Shown here: piece by piece, positions 1 to 7,162 of the stretch | How the letters are laid out: each line of letters opens with the position of its first letter | Position numbering within the stretch: the stretch's first letter is position 1 | Assembly (NCBI GenBank): GCA_947384095.1 | Contig: CANDFU010000054.1 | Span: 1 to 8,627, forward strand | DNA: 8,627 nucleotides | Direction of reading: 5' to 3' | From: an uncultured Roseburia sp. | Lineage (GTDB): Bacteria > Bacillota > Clostridia > Lachnospirales > Lachnospiraceae | Notes under the pieces: model-generated | Databases searched by the model: none | The model's input: only the letters and a program-made list of their open reading frames with translations | Told to the model about the DNA's origin: nothing | Position numbers and translations under genes: made by a program

Positions 1-46
1 AGATGACGAGAGGTGACTGGAGTTCAGACGTGTGCTCTTCCGATCT
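1..46. other. Illumina i7-side library adapter (non-genomic)
   Basis: Bases 13-46 match the 34-nt TruSeq read-2 adapter, starting GTGACTGGAGTTCAG and ending CTTCCGATCT. Bases 1-4 (AGAT) are the end of the P7 primer, and bases 5-12 (GACGAGAG) sit exactly where the 8-base i7 index belongs. Read in the usual direction the index is CTCTCGTC, which from memory is the i7 of unique dual index 12 in the IDT-for-Illumina set. Nothing here is biological, and features must not be extended left of base 47. Confidence 0.98.
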
Positions 47-755
47 GGTCGAGCGTCGTCTCAAGCTCTTCGACGTTAACATCGCTTTCACTTAAGCACC
101 AGGAAATCAGCCCTTCATTTTTCCCTGCGATGCCTCCTGTGTGATTTGTGGCCGATACAGTGGCATTGCTTGTACAGGAAGTCAGTGTACCGGTGTTTTT
201 ATTGACGCCTGCTATGGCGCCGACTTCGTCCTGGCCGTTTACGCCGCCTTTGAATGAACAGTGCTCCACGGTTCCATAATTGACGCCCACGACCCCTCCG
301 ATCTGGTTTTGCGACCCTTCCGGCCGGACAGAGCCTTCCAGGTTCAGGTCTTTTACCTGTCCGGTTTCTCCGATGTAGCGGAAAAAACCATAGGCGGAGC
401 CGTTCGGAGTCAGATCAAACGAGAAAATCCGATGGCCGTTACCTTCGAAAGTGCCATTGAAATAGGAAATGCCATCAAATTTCCGGCCGGAAAGGTCAAG
501 ATCAGTCATAAGCCGGACGGTGTGATTTAAACTCCAGTGATCGAAGCTGCAATTTTCCGCAAATTGAAGAAACTCTTCAACGGTATTGATTTCAATGATT
601 TCAACGGATGTGTCGTCATCCATCCCGTCCTCTGCAGAGGTCTGTGCCGTATGCGTTTTCTCTGCGGCGAAGCAGTCTGCAGCCGGAGAAATTGCAAGGG
701 AGGCGCCAAGGCAGATACAGAGAAGGGGACGGATCGTTCGTTCTATTTTTTTCAT
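47..755 (-). CDS. Secreted GLUG-repeat surface protein, C-terminus missing
   Basis: The start is ATG at 755-753, behind a GGAGGA site five bases upstream that lies inside the end of the exporter gene. 236 genuine codons remain before the contig end. Residues 1-31 form a signal peptide: basic MKKIERTIR, a hydrophobic core, then a small-residue cleavage zone near CFAAE. Residues 32-53 are a polar, acidic linker. Residues 56-145 hold a 'TVEEFLQFAE' segment and a beta-helix-like stretch (DLDLSG, GTFEGNGHRIFSF). From about 152 come roughly three glycine-rich repeats (IGGVVGVNYGTVEHCSF, VGAIAGVNKNTGTL, TGGIAGKNEGLISWC) of the GLUG type, each with a cysteine. Such repeats occur in exported or cell-wall proteins of Firmicutes, and the substrate or binding partner is unknown. 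It is the second gene of an operon with the MMPL exporter, one base after its stop. The missing C-terminus would show whether it is anchored. The family call is solid, the function is not. Confidence 0.85.
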
Positions 756-756
756 A

Positions 757-3234
757 TTATTCCTCCGCGTCAATAGGTTCATCGTCAAGCCGCATGATCT
801 TTCCCTGTGCTCCGGGCAGAAGGGAATCAAGGGATACGTTCATCTGTCCCTGGAAGGTTCCCTGTACATCCGCATCGATTTCGCCCTGTACATATCCACG
901 GACATGGCCGGTGACACGTATGCGTCCCATGGTTTCTTTTGTTTCTCTCGCAAGATTTATTGTGAGCGCCGTCTTTTCGATAATAAAATCTCCCAGGAGC
1001 AGAATCTGCGGCAGAACGAGCAGTACAAGCACGATAGAGGTCAGGGTTCCTCTGCCGAGCGCGATACCCATGGAAGCCACGGTCGCGTCCGACGAAATAT
1101 TGCCGATCAGAAACCCGGAACAGACCATGATGGAACCGGAGGTAAAGATTGTGGGAAATGCCTGGTTTAATGTTTCAATTACGGCTTGTTTTAAAGGCAT
1201 TCCGGTTTTCAGCTGCATGTAACGGCTTGAAATAACGATCGCATAGTCGATCGTGGCGCCCATCTGGATTGCCGATACGATCAGATAAGCGATAAAATAT
1301 ACGGTCTGTCCCTGAATTGCAGGAATGGAAAAATTGATCCAGATGCTTCCCTGTATGGTCAGTACGAGGAGAACGGGAAGCCCTGCGGACTGGAAGGTAA
1401 ATAACAGAATGATCATGACAAAAAGTGCTGTAAGCACGCTGATGACCACGTTGTCTGTCGCAAACGACTCTTTCAGATCCCGGGCGCTGGTGGAATTTCC
1501 GGCGAGTATCACTTTGTTTTTGCCATAGTAGCGTCCCGCTGTTTCCCGGATTTCCTCCATTGCGAGATACGTCTCGTCTCCTTCTGTGGGCAGTGAAATG
1601 CTCAGTACAAACCGGCTGTAATGTTCGCCCGCAAGCTGCATCTGTGCATCGTGGAGTGTGTCGTAGAGAAGAGTGAGCATTTCGTCCATTTCGGAATCCA
1701 GATCAATATAGCCCTGACGGTACTGGTCATATAAAAATAGAAACATGTCAATAATGGGCACCTCGTAGTCGTCGATGCCAGTGATAATCGGTCCATATTG
1801 CCCCTGCTCGTAGGCATAAGCAGAATATAATATCTGAACGATTTCGATATCGAGATCGGTGAATTCTGCAAATTGCCTTGCTGAAATTTTTGCTGTCAGG
1901 ACATAATCATCATTGATTTTCTGGTTTGCAAGTCCCAGGGCCATTGTCACATAGGGGAGCTCTTCCAGTTTTTTTAACAGTTTTTCCTCAGACTCATAGT
2001 TTCCTGCGGGAACCATTACGACAAGCTGATTGCTGGCGCCGAAAACTGCTTCTATTTTTTCAGAAGCGATTTTTGAAGCATTCTTTTTTGCACTTTCCAC
2101 AGAATTGATGTCGAACACATAATGGCAGTTGCTTGAAACAAAGAATGCGGCGACTAAAAGTACCAGGAAAACAGGGGGTATTACGTATTTGGTTTTTGCC
2201 GCAAACTTTCCGATGAATGTGATTTTCGGAATAAAAGTCCGGTGCTGTGTTTTGTCGATGCCTTTTGCAAAGATCAGCAGGATCCCCGGCATCAGAAAGA
2301 ACACAGAGATCAGACTGAAGAGAATGGCTTTGACCAGAACGATACCCATGTCAAATCCAAGCTTAAACTGCATCAGCATCAGCGCGACCATACCGGAGAT
2401 GGTGGTGAGCGATGAGGCGCTGATTTCCGGAATAGCCTTTGAGAGAGCAAGTTTTACCGCTCCCTCCGCGTCGAGCGTTCTGTGTTCTTCGGTAAAACGA
2501 TCGCAGAGTATGATTGCATAATCTATGGCCAGCGCAAGCTGGAGCACGACGGCGATGGAATTTGTGACAAAGGAAATCTCACCAAACCAATAGTTTGTTC
2601 CCATGTTTAAAATGGCGGCGACGCCGAAGGTGATCAGCAGAACCGGAATCTGCAGGTATGCCGTGGTGGAAACCAGCAATACGCCGATGATAACCACAAC
2701 AGAGAGGATAAGGATGACGCCCATTTCCTCATTCAGCATTTCAGCGCTTTCTTCAACCTGGCCGATCATGGTGGAGATGGATACATCATAGTCTTTCAGC
2801 GCTTCGCGGATGCCTTTGATGGCCTGGATGCTGACCGGATCTTCGTCTTCCCCGCCTACCGTGACGTCATAGAGTGCGTTTGATCCGGAAAAATGATCTT
2901 TTGAGGAATCGAAGGTTACAGACTTCACACCTTCGACTTTTTCGATCGTTTCTACCAGATCGTCTGCCTGGGAGCAGGTGATGTTCGACACCATGACACG
3001 GGCCGAGCCATAGGTAATAAACTCATCTTTCATCACGGTAAGCCCGCGTCTCGTCTCGCTTTCTGCGGGAAGATAGGAGGTGATATCCTGGTTTACCTGT
3101 ACTTTATCCACAGACAGGATGCTGTAGATAATGGCGAAGACAAACAGGAGCAGGATAGCTTTTCGTTTATCAACGATAAAAGAGGCCAGTGCCAGCCAGA
3201 AATTGACTTTCTTTTTTTCTTCTTTTTTGTTCAT
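757..3234 (-). CDS. MMPL/RND-superfamily membrane exporter
   Basis: This 825-residue protein has the duplicated RND plan. TM1 is at about 26-43, followed by a large outer domain (44-171) and five helices at 172-190, 196-213, 223-245, 272-292 and 298-324. TM7 is at about 352-368, followed by a second outer domain (369-593) and five more helices between 594 and 748. Each half has the Asp-Tyr motif of the proton-relay helix: LALAIDYAIILCDRF (D238-Y239) and MGATIDYAIVISSRY (D663-Y664). MMPL proteins use the proton gradient to move lipids, lipopeptides or hydrophobic drugs across the membrane; the cargo here cannot be read. The C-terminal cytoplasmic tail (about 770-825) has glycine-spaced repeats. 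The start ATG at 3234 follows AGAGGG by eight bases. It is the first gene of an operon with the GLUG protein and is divergent from a TetR gene, its probable repressor. Confidence 0.93.
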   Translation of the reverse strand: MNKKEEKKKVNFWLALASFIVDKRKAILLLFVFAIIYSILSVDKVQVNQDITSYLPAESETRRGLTVMKDEFITYGSARVMVSNITCSQADDLVETIEKVEGVKSVTFDSSKDHFSGSNALYDVTVGGEDEDPVSIQAIKGIREALKDYDVSISTMIGQVEESAEMLNEEMGVILILSVVVIIGVLLVSTTAYLQIPVLLITFGVAAILNMGTNYWFGEISFVTNSIAVVLQLALAIDYAIILCDRFTEEHRTLDAEGAVKLALSKAIPEISASSLTTISGMVALMLMQFKLGFDMGIVLVKAILFSLISVFFLMPGILLIFAKGIDKTQHRTFIPKITFIGKFAAKTKYVIPPVFLVLLVAAFFVSSNCHYVFDINSVESAKKNASKIASEKIEAVFGASNQLVVMVPAGNYESEEKLLKKLEELPYVTMALGLANQKINDDYVLTAKISARQFAEFTDLDIEIVQILYSAYAYEQGQYGPIITGIDDYEVPIIDMFLFLYDQYRQGYIDLDSEMDEMLTLLYDTLHDAQMQLAGEHYSRFVLSISLPTEGDETYLAMEEIRETAGRYYGKNKVILAGNSTSARDLKESFATDNVVISVLTALFVMIILLFTFQSAGLPVLLVLTIQGSIWINFSIPAIQGQTVYFIAYLIVSAIQMGATIDYAIVISSRYMQLKTGMPLKQAVIETLNQAFPTIFTSGSIMVCSGFLIGNISSDATVASMGIALGRGTLTSIVLVLLVLPQILLLGDFIIEKTALTINLARETKETMGRIRVTGHVRGYVQGEIDADVQGTFQGQMNVSLDSLLPGAQGKIMRLDDEPIDAEE
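761..766 (-). promoter_or_regulatory. Ribosome binding site of the GLUG gene, inside the exporter gene
   Basis: On the minus strand GGAGGA lies in the last codons of the exporter (Ala-Glu-Glu-stop) and is followed after five bases by ATG at 755. It selects the MKKIER start over in-frame ATGs further upstream at 830 and 782, which would give no signal peptide at the N-terminus. The overlap suggests translational coupling of the two genes. Confidence 0.85.
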
Positions 3235-3290
3235 CTGATTGTCCCTCTGATTTTCTGAAAGGAAGTAAGTTGTGTTTTTGAAACAATTTT

Positions 3291-3319
3291 ATTATAATGG
3301 ACTCAAAAAAAATGCTCAA
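3291..3319 (-). promoter_or_regulatory. Promoter of the exporter operon
   Basis: On the minus strand there is a perfect -10 TATAAT (3296-3291) with a 17-base spacer to a -35 of TTGAGC (3319-3314, four of six). Transcription would start near 3284 and leave a leader of about 50 bases before the ATG at 3234. The spacer contains an eight-T run. The candidate operator lies directly upstream. Confidence 0.72.
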
Positions 3320-3325
3320 TGATCA

Positions 3326-3378
3326 GTTAATGAACCTCTGCTCATTAATCAACATGTTCTGACAGAAGTGTTGAGCAG
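3326..3378. promoter_or_regulatory. Candidate TetR operator region with nested inverted repeats
   Basis: Several dyads are packed between the two divergent promoters. TTAATGA (3327-3333) and TCATTAA (3342-3348) are perfect 7-bp arms around 8 bases. TTCTG-A-CAGAA (3357-3367) is a perfect palindrome covering the tetR -35, flanked by TCAACA (3349-3354) and TGTTGA (3369-3374). CTGCTCA (3338-3344) and TGAGCAG (3372-3378) are longer-range arms, and TGCTCAA (3313-3319) matches TTGAGCA (3371-3377). TetR dimers normally bind 15-30 bp palindromes over or beside promoters, so either of the first two could be the operator. The assignment is inferred. Confidence 0.55.
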
Positions 3379-3386
3379 CTTATAAA
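3359..3386 (+). promoter_or_regulatory. Promoter of the TetR gene
   Basis: A -35 of CTGACA (3359-3364, five of six) and a -10 of TATAAA (3381-3386, five of six) are separated by 16 bases. Transcription would start near 3393, about 45 bases before the ATG at 3440. The -35 lies inside the TTCTGACAGAA palindrome, which would fit autorepression. Confidence 0.6.
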
Positions 3387-3425
3387 TTTTTTAGAAAGAA
3401 TGCGGGGGAATGACAGCCGTCCCCG

Positions 3426-3431
3426 AAAGGA
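3426..3431 (+). promoter_or_regulatory. Ribosome binding site deciding the TetR start
   Basis: AAAGGA ends eight bases before the ATG at 3440. The in-frame ATG at 3410 has only GGGGG one base away, too close to serve as a normal site, so the 3440 start is preferred. Confidence 0.7.
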
Positions 3432-3439
3432 ACAGAGAA

Positions 3440-4018
3440 ATGGAAAAAAAGGAAAAAAATGACCGCCGCATAAGACGGACAAAGAGGCTCCTGACAGATA
3501 CCCTGCTGACGCTTCTGGAAACGAAAAAGATAAAGAACATTTCGGTGAAAGAATTGTGTGAAATGGCCGATGTGAACCGTGGTACGTTTTACCTGCATTA
3601 CAGTGACATTTATGAAATGATGGAGCAGATGCAGGCGGATCTTCTGGAACAGCTGGATGCGATTTTTCAGCCGTATACGGCCGAAGCGCTGCGCCGGGAT
3701 CCCTATCCGTTGTTTTATGATATGTTTCAATTTACAGCTCAGAACGCGCGATTGCTTAAGATTCTGCTTGGATCGGAAAGTGATGTTTCGTATCTGTCTA
3801 AAATAAAGGCTATTGTAAAGGAGCGTTTCCTGTATGACTGGCTCGGAGGCTGTGCCCCCGAAGATCAGCCGCGCCTTGCATATTCTTATGACTTTATTGC
3901 GGCTGGATGGACCGGTCTGATCGAGAGCTGGCTTTTTTCCGAACATCAGGAACCGATTGAGGAGATGGCGGCGCTCGCGAGCAGTATTATCAGTGTGGGG
4001 ATGCGTTCCCTGATCTGA
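3440..4018 (+). CDS. TetR/AcrR-family transcriptional regulator
   Basis: This 192-residue protein has normal TetR length. Residues 9-57 are the DNA-binding domain: a basic first helix (RRIRRTKRLL), then a helix-turn-helix from about residue 34 (ISVKELCEMADVNRGTFYLHY), whose last helix carries the family-typical TFYLHY. The remainder (about 58-192) is the all-helical ligand and dimer domain, with many aromatic residues (FQF, YDW, AGWTGLIESW). It is divergent from the exporter, with 205 bases of promoter sequence between the two start codons. Family knowledge therefore points to a ligand-released repressor of the exporter/GLUG operon and of itself. The ligand is unknown. An alternative start at 3410 would add ten residues. 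Confidence 0.92.
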   Translation: MEKKEKNDRRIRRTKRLLTDTLLTLLETKKIKNISVKELCEMADVNRGTFYLHYSDIYEMMEQMQADLLEQLDAIFQPYTAEALRRDPYPLFYDMFQFTAQNARLLKILLGSESDVSYLSKIKAIVKERFLYDWLGGCAPEDQPRLAYSYDFIAAGWTGLIESWLFSEHQEPIEEMAALASSIISVGMRSLI

Positions 4019-4034
4019 GAGAAGAAATTCAAAA

Positions 4035-4070
4035 GACGGCGTGAATATTTCAGGCCGGATTCACGCCGTC
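4035..4070. terminator. Bidirectional terminator between convergent genes
   Basis: A perfect 12-bp stem (GACGGCGTGAAT with ATTCACGCCGTC) encloses a 12-base loop. It lies 17 bases after the TetR stop and 11 bases after the stop of the minus-strand gene ending at 4081. On the plus strand TTTT begins five bases after the stem; on the minus strand the stem is followed at once by TTTTGAATTTC. The T tracts are short, so efficiency is uncertain, but position and symmetry fit a terminator shared by both genes. Confidence 0.8.
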
Positions 4071-4080
4071 CAGGTTTTCG

Positions 4081-4962
4081 TTATATGGAGACGTCTATTG
4101 ACGCCGCGGCGTCGACGGAAGCAGCGTCGGTGGCTGCCATCTCTGCGGCCCCTGCTTCCATGCTTCCGGATAATTCGGACATGCCGCCGGAATCCATTGA
4201 CATTTCTGCTTCGACTTGTGCGCGGGCTTCCTGTTCGAGCTGCTGTTTTAACAGGGCCGCTTCGCTCCGGGCGGCTGCTGCGGCGCTTAAATCCATCCAT
4301 ACGCCGGAAATATCGGACTGATTTCGGGTGTCTGTGTCCTTTTCCGTCATGCCTTTGATGTATTTCATGTCGGCTTCGTTGATCTTGCCCTGTTCTTCTC
4401 TGCGGTGCATCCGCCGTTTCTCCATCATCCGCTGACGCGCAGCCTTTTCACGCATAACCTCCTGGAGGTGTTCTGTGGCGAGTTTCTGTTCAAGTTCGCG
4501 TTCCTTCTGTGCAACCCTGCGTTTGATCTCGCCCTCTTTCCGGGCTTTTTTGCCGTTGCTTTTTTTCTGATGGCCTTTTGCTTCCATCTCTTCTTCTTTG
4601 AGATTTTTTACTTTCAGCTGGGCGCAGCGGACCATGCGTCTCGCATGGGCGATCGCATTGTTCAGTTCGTTGTAATCATATTTGCCGCTTCCCACACAGC
4701 GCAGAAGAGAGGCGAGCTTAGTCTTGGCCCGCACCATAACGGTGGCCGCGCTCTGCGCTTTTTTTGCCTGGGCGAGCTGGCCCGGGATTTCCCGGTGGTT
4801 ATATTTGAGCTGTTTTTTCGGCCTGTTTTGTGCCGGACTGGAAAAGCCGGATTTTTTTGTCCGGGAGTTCCTCCCAGTGCTTTTTGTTCCTCCGGCGGCA
4901 GGCTTTCCCTGCATGGCCACGGTCGTTCCTGCCATACCGGAACCGCTGACTGTCATACCCAT
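4081..4962 (-). CDS. Unrecognised charged coiled-coil protein, 293 residues
   Basis: I cannot assign a named family. The start at 4962 is fixed by AAGGAGG eight bases upstream. Residues 1-45 are low-complexity and Gly/Ser/Thr/Ala-rich. Residues 50-125 look like the folded core (KYNHREIPGQLAQAKKA, then VMVRAKTKLASLLRCVGSGKYDYNELNNAIAHARRM), probably helical. Residues 118-200 are extremely charged and heptad-like (EIKRRVAQKERELEQKL), a predicted coiled coil with dense Lys/Arg/Glu. Residues 225-255 form another helix (LSAAAAARSEAALLKQQLEQ), and 255-293 is a Met/Ser/Ala/Asp tail ending VDAAASIDVSI. There is no signal peptide or membrane segment, so it should be cytoplasmic. I believe similar proteins occur in Lachnospiraceae, but this is memory rather than a search. 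It lies 154 bases downstream of metG on the same strand, with no obvious terminator between them. Confidence 0.85.
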   Translation of the reverse strand: MGMTVSGSGMAGTTVAMQGKPAAGGTKSTGRNSRTKKSGFSSPAQNRPKKQLKYNHREIPGQLAQAKKAQSAATVMVRAKTKLASLLRCVGSGKYDYNELNNAIAHARRMVRCAQLKVKNLKEEEMEAKGHQKKSNGKKARKEGEIKRRVAQKERELEQKLATEHLQEVMREKAARQRMMEKRRMHRREEQGKINEADMKYIKGMTEKDTDTRNQSDISGVWMDLSAAAAARSEAALLKQQLEQEARAQVEAEMSMDSGGMSELSGSMEAGAAEMAATDAASVDAAASIDVSI

Positions 4963-4970
4963 ATTGCATT

Positions 4971-4977
4971 CCTCCTT
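4971..4977 (-). promoter_or_regulatory. Ribosome binding site of the coiled-coil protein
   Basis: A full AAGGAGG lies eight bases before the ATG at 4962. It rules out the longer open frame starting at 5133, which would reach back into metG and has no such site. Confidence 0.9.
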
Positions 4978-4984
4978 GAAGCGT

Positions 4985-5010
4985 TTCCGCAGGGGCCGCC
5001 TCCCGCGGAA
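4985..5010 (-). promoter_or_regulatory. GC-rich leader hairpin before the coiled-coil gene
   Basis: TTCCGC (4985-4990) pairs with GCGGAA (5005-5010). After one mismatch, four more pairs (4992-4995 with 5000-5003, one of them a wobble on the plus strand) close a four-base loop. No T run follows on the minus strand, so it is unlikely to be an intrinsic terminator. It ends seven bases before the ribosome binding site, where it could influence translation or protect a processed 5' end. Its role is inferred. Confidence 0.5.
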
Positions 5011-5116
5011 GGTAGTGGTGAGTCCATTCATGTTTTCAGAAACAGATCTTTTACTCTTTACATCGGATAAAAGCCGCGGTTTTTTTAGGATATTTTCAAA
5101 TGCGCGCCCGGACGGA

Positions 5117-7129
5117 TCAGCAGATTTCTGCACCTGCGGGCATGGGACGCTCCGGGGTCAGCAGCGCGAGATTCCCTTCTGCGTCTTCCGCGCACAGGAG
5201 CATTCCTTCAGAGAGCACGCCGGCCAGTTTTGCCGGTTTTAAATTGACGAGAACCATCACTTTTTTTCCCACCATCTCTTCCGGGGCATAATATTTGCGA
5301 ATGCCGGAAACGATCTGTCTGGTCTGGCTTCCGACTTTTACCTGTGAGCAGAGAAGTTTTTTCGATTTCGGGACTGCCTCGCAGGAAATAATTTCCCCGA
5401 CCTGGAATTGCATTTTCATAAAGTCGTCATAAGTGATTTCTTCTTTCGGCTCAATGTCAATTGCGCAGGCGCCTGTGGGAGCGTCTGAAGAAGGATTCGG
5501 GGAGGAACCGGCATCCGGTACGCCCTGTGTGGCTTCAAATTCTTTTCTCTGTGCCTCGCGGATTGCGTCTACTTTTGGCATTACCTCTTTTGCGTCGAGG
5601 CGGGCAAACAGGATCTCGGGTTTCGCCGCGACTTTGCCGCCGTCTTTGTACAGGCCGAACCGGTCTGCTTCGTCAAAAGTGCGGAGTTTCGTGTTAAGCT
5701 GTGACGCGATCTTCTCTGCAGTTTCGGGAAGAAAACTTCCAAGGAGGGAAGCGCCGATGGCGATGGCTTCCACAAGATTGTATAACACTTCGCCAAGGCG
5801 GTCTTTTTTTGCCCCGTCCCTGGCCAGCACCCAGGGAGCCGTTTCATCGATGTATTTGTTGCAGCGCCTGAACACCGCGAATACTTCGGAAATCGCATCC
5901 GCGACTCTGAGCCTGTCCATCTTTTCCGAGACCCGGTCTCTTGCCCCAGTCACGACGGCTTTTAAATCATTGTCGACGTCTTCGACGGTTCCGGTGCGGG
6001 CGACGATACCGTCAAAATATTTGTTGCTCATGGAAACCGTGCGGTTTACCAGATTTCCGAGCACATTGGCCAGATCGGAATTGAAGCGTTCGATGACAAG
6101 CTCCCATGTGATGATTCCGTCGTTGTCATACGGCATCTCATGGAGAACAAAATAGCGGGTTGCATCCACGCCAAAGAGGGAAACCATATCGTCGGCATAG
6201 ATCACATTTCCTTTTGATTTGCTCATTTTATCGCCGCCCTGTAAAAGCCAGGGGTGACCGAAGATCTGTTTCGGGAGCGGCAGATCGAGCGCCATCAGGA
6301 AAATCGGCCAGTAGATTGTATGGAAACGGATAATATCTTTTCCGATCAGATGCAGATCTGCGGGCCAGTTTTTGCAAAACAGCCCGGAGGAAACGCCGTC
6401 CGCTTCATAGCCGATCTTGGTGATATAATTTGACAGTGCGTCCAGCCATACGTACACGATATGTTTCGGGTCGAAGTCCACCGGAATTCCCCATGAAAAA
6501 GAGGTTCTCGACACGCACAGATCCTGCAGGCCCGGCAGCAGAAAATTATTCATCATCTCGTTTTTCCGGGATACCGGCTGTATAAACTCCGGGTGGGCAT
6601 TGATATGCGCGATCAGGCGGTCGGCATAGTTACTCATTTTAAAGAAATAAGCTTCTTCTTTTGCCGGCTTTACCTCACGGCCGCAGTCCGGGCACTTTCC
6701 GTCTGCGAGCTGGGATTCTGTCCAGAAGGATTCACAGGGCGTGCAGTACAATCCCTCATAAGCGCTTTTATAGATATCGCCTTTGTCGTATAACTTTTTA
6801 AAAATCTTTTTGACCTGTTTTTCGTGATCGGCATCTGTCGTCCGCACAAAGTTGTCGTAGGAGGTGTTCATCAGATCCCAGATCTGTTTTACCTCGCCGG
6901 CCACCTTGTCGACATATTCCTTTGGTGTGATGTGAGCGTTTTCGGCCTTTTCCTGAATTTTCTGCCCGTGTTCGTCCGTTCCTGTCTGGAAATACACGTC
7001 GTATCCTTCAAACCGTTTGTATCTTGCGATCGCGTCGGCAAGCACGATCTCATAAGTGTTTCCGATATGGGGTTTGCCGGAGGTGTAGGCGATTGCCGTC
7101 GTCATATAATATTTTCCTTTTTCTGCCAT
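5117..7129 (-). CDS. metG: Methionyl-tRNA synthetase
   Basis: This cytoplasmic enzyme charges tRNA-Met with methionine using ATP. The 670-residue protein has the full bacterial layout. The class I catalytic domain carries the HIGH-type motif HIGN (21-24). A single zinc knuckle uses C129, C132, C146 and C149 (YCTPC and KCPDCG). It also has WLDALSNY (228-235) and the KMSKS loop (301-305, KMSKSKGN). The helical anticodon-binding domain spans about 350-530. A Pro/Ser/Gly-rich linker (535-560) leads to a C-terminal OB-fold tRNA-binding domain (566-668, FQVGEIISCEAVPKSKKLL, ending near LLTPERPMPAGAEIC), which also helps dimerisation in this family. The start at 7129 has AGAGAGGA seven bases upstream. 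Expression is controlled by the T-box leader upstream. No frameshift or missing catalytic motif is seen. Confidence 0.98.
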   Translation of the reverse strand: MAEKGKYYMTTAIAYTSGKPHIGNTYEIVLADAIARYKRFEGYDVYFQTGTDEHGQKIQEKAENAHITPKEYVDKVAGEVKQIWDLMNTSYDNFVRTTDADHEKQVKKIFKKLYDKGDIYKSAYEGLYCTPCESFWTESQLADGKCPDCGREVKPAKEEAYFFKMSNYADRLIAHINAHPEFIQPVSRKNEMMNNFLLPGLQDLCVSRTSFSWGIPVDFDPKHIVYVWLDALSNYITKIGYEADGVSSGLFCKNWPADLHLIGKDIIRFHTIYWPIFLMALDLPLPKQIFGHPWLLQGGDKMSKSKGNVIYADDMVSLFGVDATRYFVLHEMPYDNDGIITWELVIERFNSDLANVLGNLVNRTVSMSNKYFDGIVARTGTVEDVDNDLKAVVTGARDRVSEKMDRLRVADAISEVFAVFRRCNKYIDETAPWVLARDGAKKDRLGEVLYNLVEAIAIGASLLGSFLPETAEKIASQLNTKLRTFDEADRFGLYKDGGKVAAKPEILFARLDAKEVMPKVDAIREAQRKEFEATQGVPDAGSSPNPSSDAPTGACAIDIEPKEEITYDDFMKMQFQVGEIISCEAVPKSKKLLCSQVKVGSQTRQIVSGIRKYYAPEEMVGKKVMVLVNLKPAKLAGVLSEGMLLCAEDAEGNLALLTPERPMPAGAEIC

Positions 7130-7162
7130 AAATAAATCCTCTCTTGCTTATAAAATAATGTG

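Noticed and set aside
51..59. GAGCGTCGT shared with the read-1 adapter at the other contig end
   Set aside because: It is in frame with plausible GLUG-protein sequence (Glu-Thr-Thr-Leu-Asp), and nine bases can match by chance, so it was kept as genomic.
756..830. Longer N-terminus for the GLUG protein starting at 830
   Set aside because: It overlaps the exporter gene, places 25 extra residues before a clear signal peptide, and the GGAGGA site points to 755.
586..1222. Plus-strand open frames of about 195-205 codons opposite the exporter gene
   Set aside because: They lie antisense to the strongly supported MMPL gene, have no recognisable domain, and the composition looks like a shadow of the real frame.
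3400..3462. 20-codon leader ORF overlapping the TetR start
   Set aside because: Weak ribosome binding site and a biased Arg/Lys/Gly content expected from the A-rich stretch; no evidence of a regulatory peptide.
5060..5116. Terminator directly after metG
   Set aside because: The stretch has CCGCGG and A/T runs but no stem of useful length followed by Ts on the minus strand.
4963..5133. Longer N-terminus for the coiled-coil protein starting at 5133
   Set aside because: It overlaps metG and ignores the consensus AAGGAGG placed correctly for 4962.
4405..5242. Plus-strand open frames opposite the coiled-coil gene and the end of metG
   Set aside because: Low-quality Phe/Cys/Arg-rich translations antisense to supported genes, without good ribosome binding sites.
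5433..6155. 240-codon plus-strand open frame opposite metG
   Set aside because: It is antisense to the conserved metG helical and linker region, and its Ser/Thr/Arg-rich translation resembles no family.
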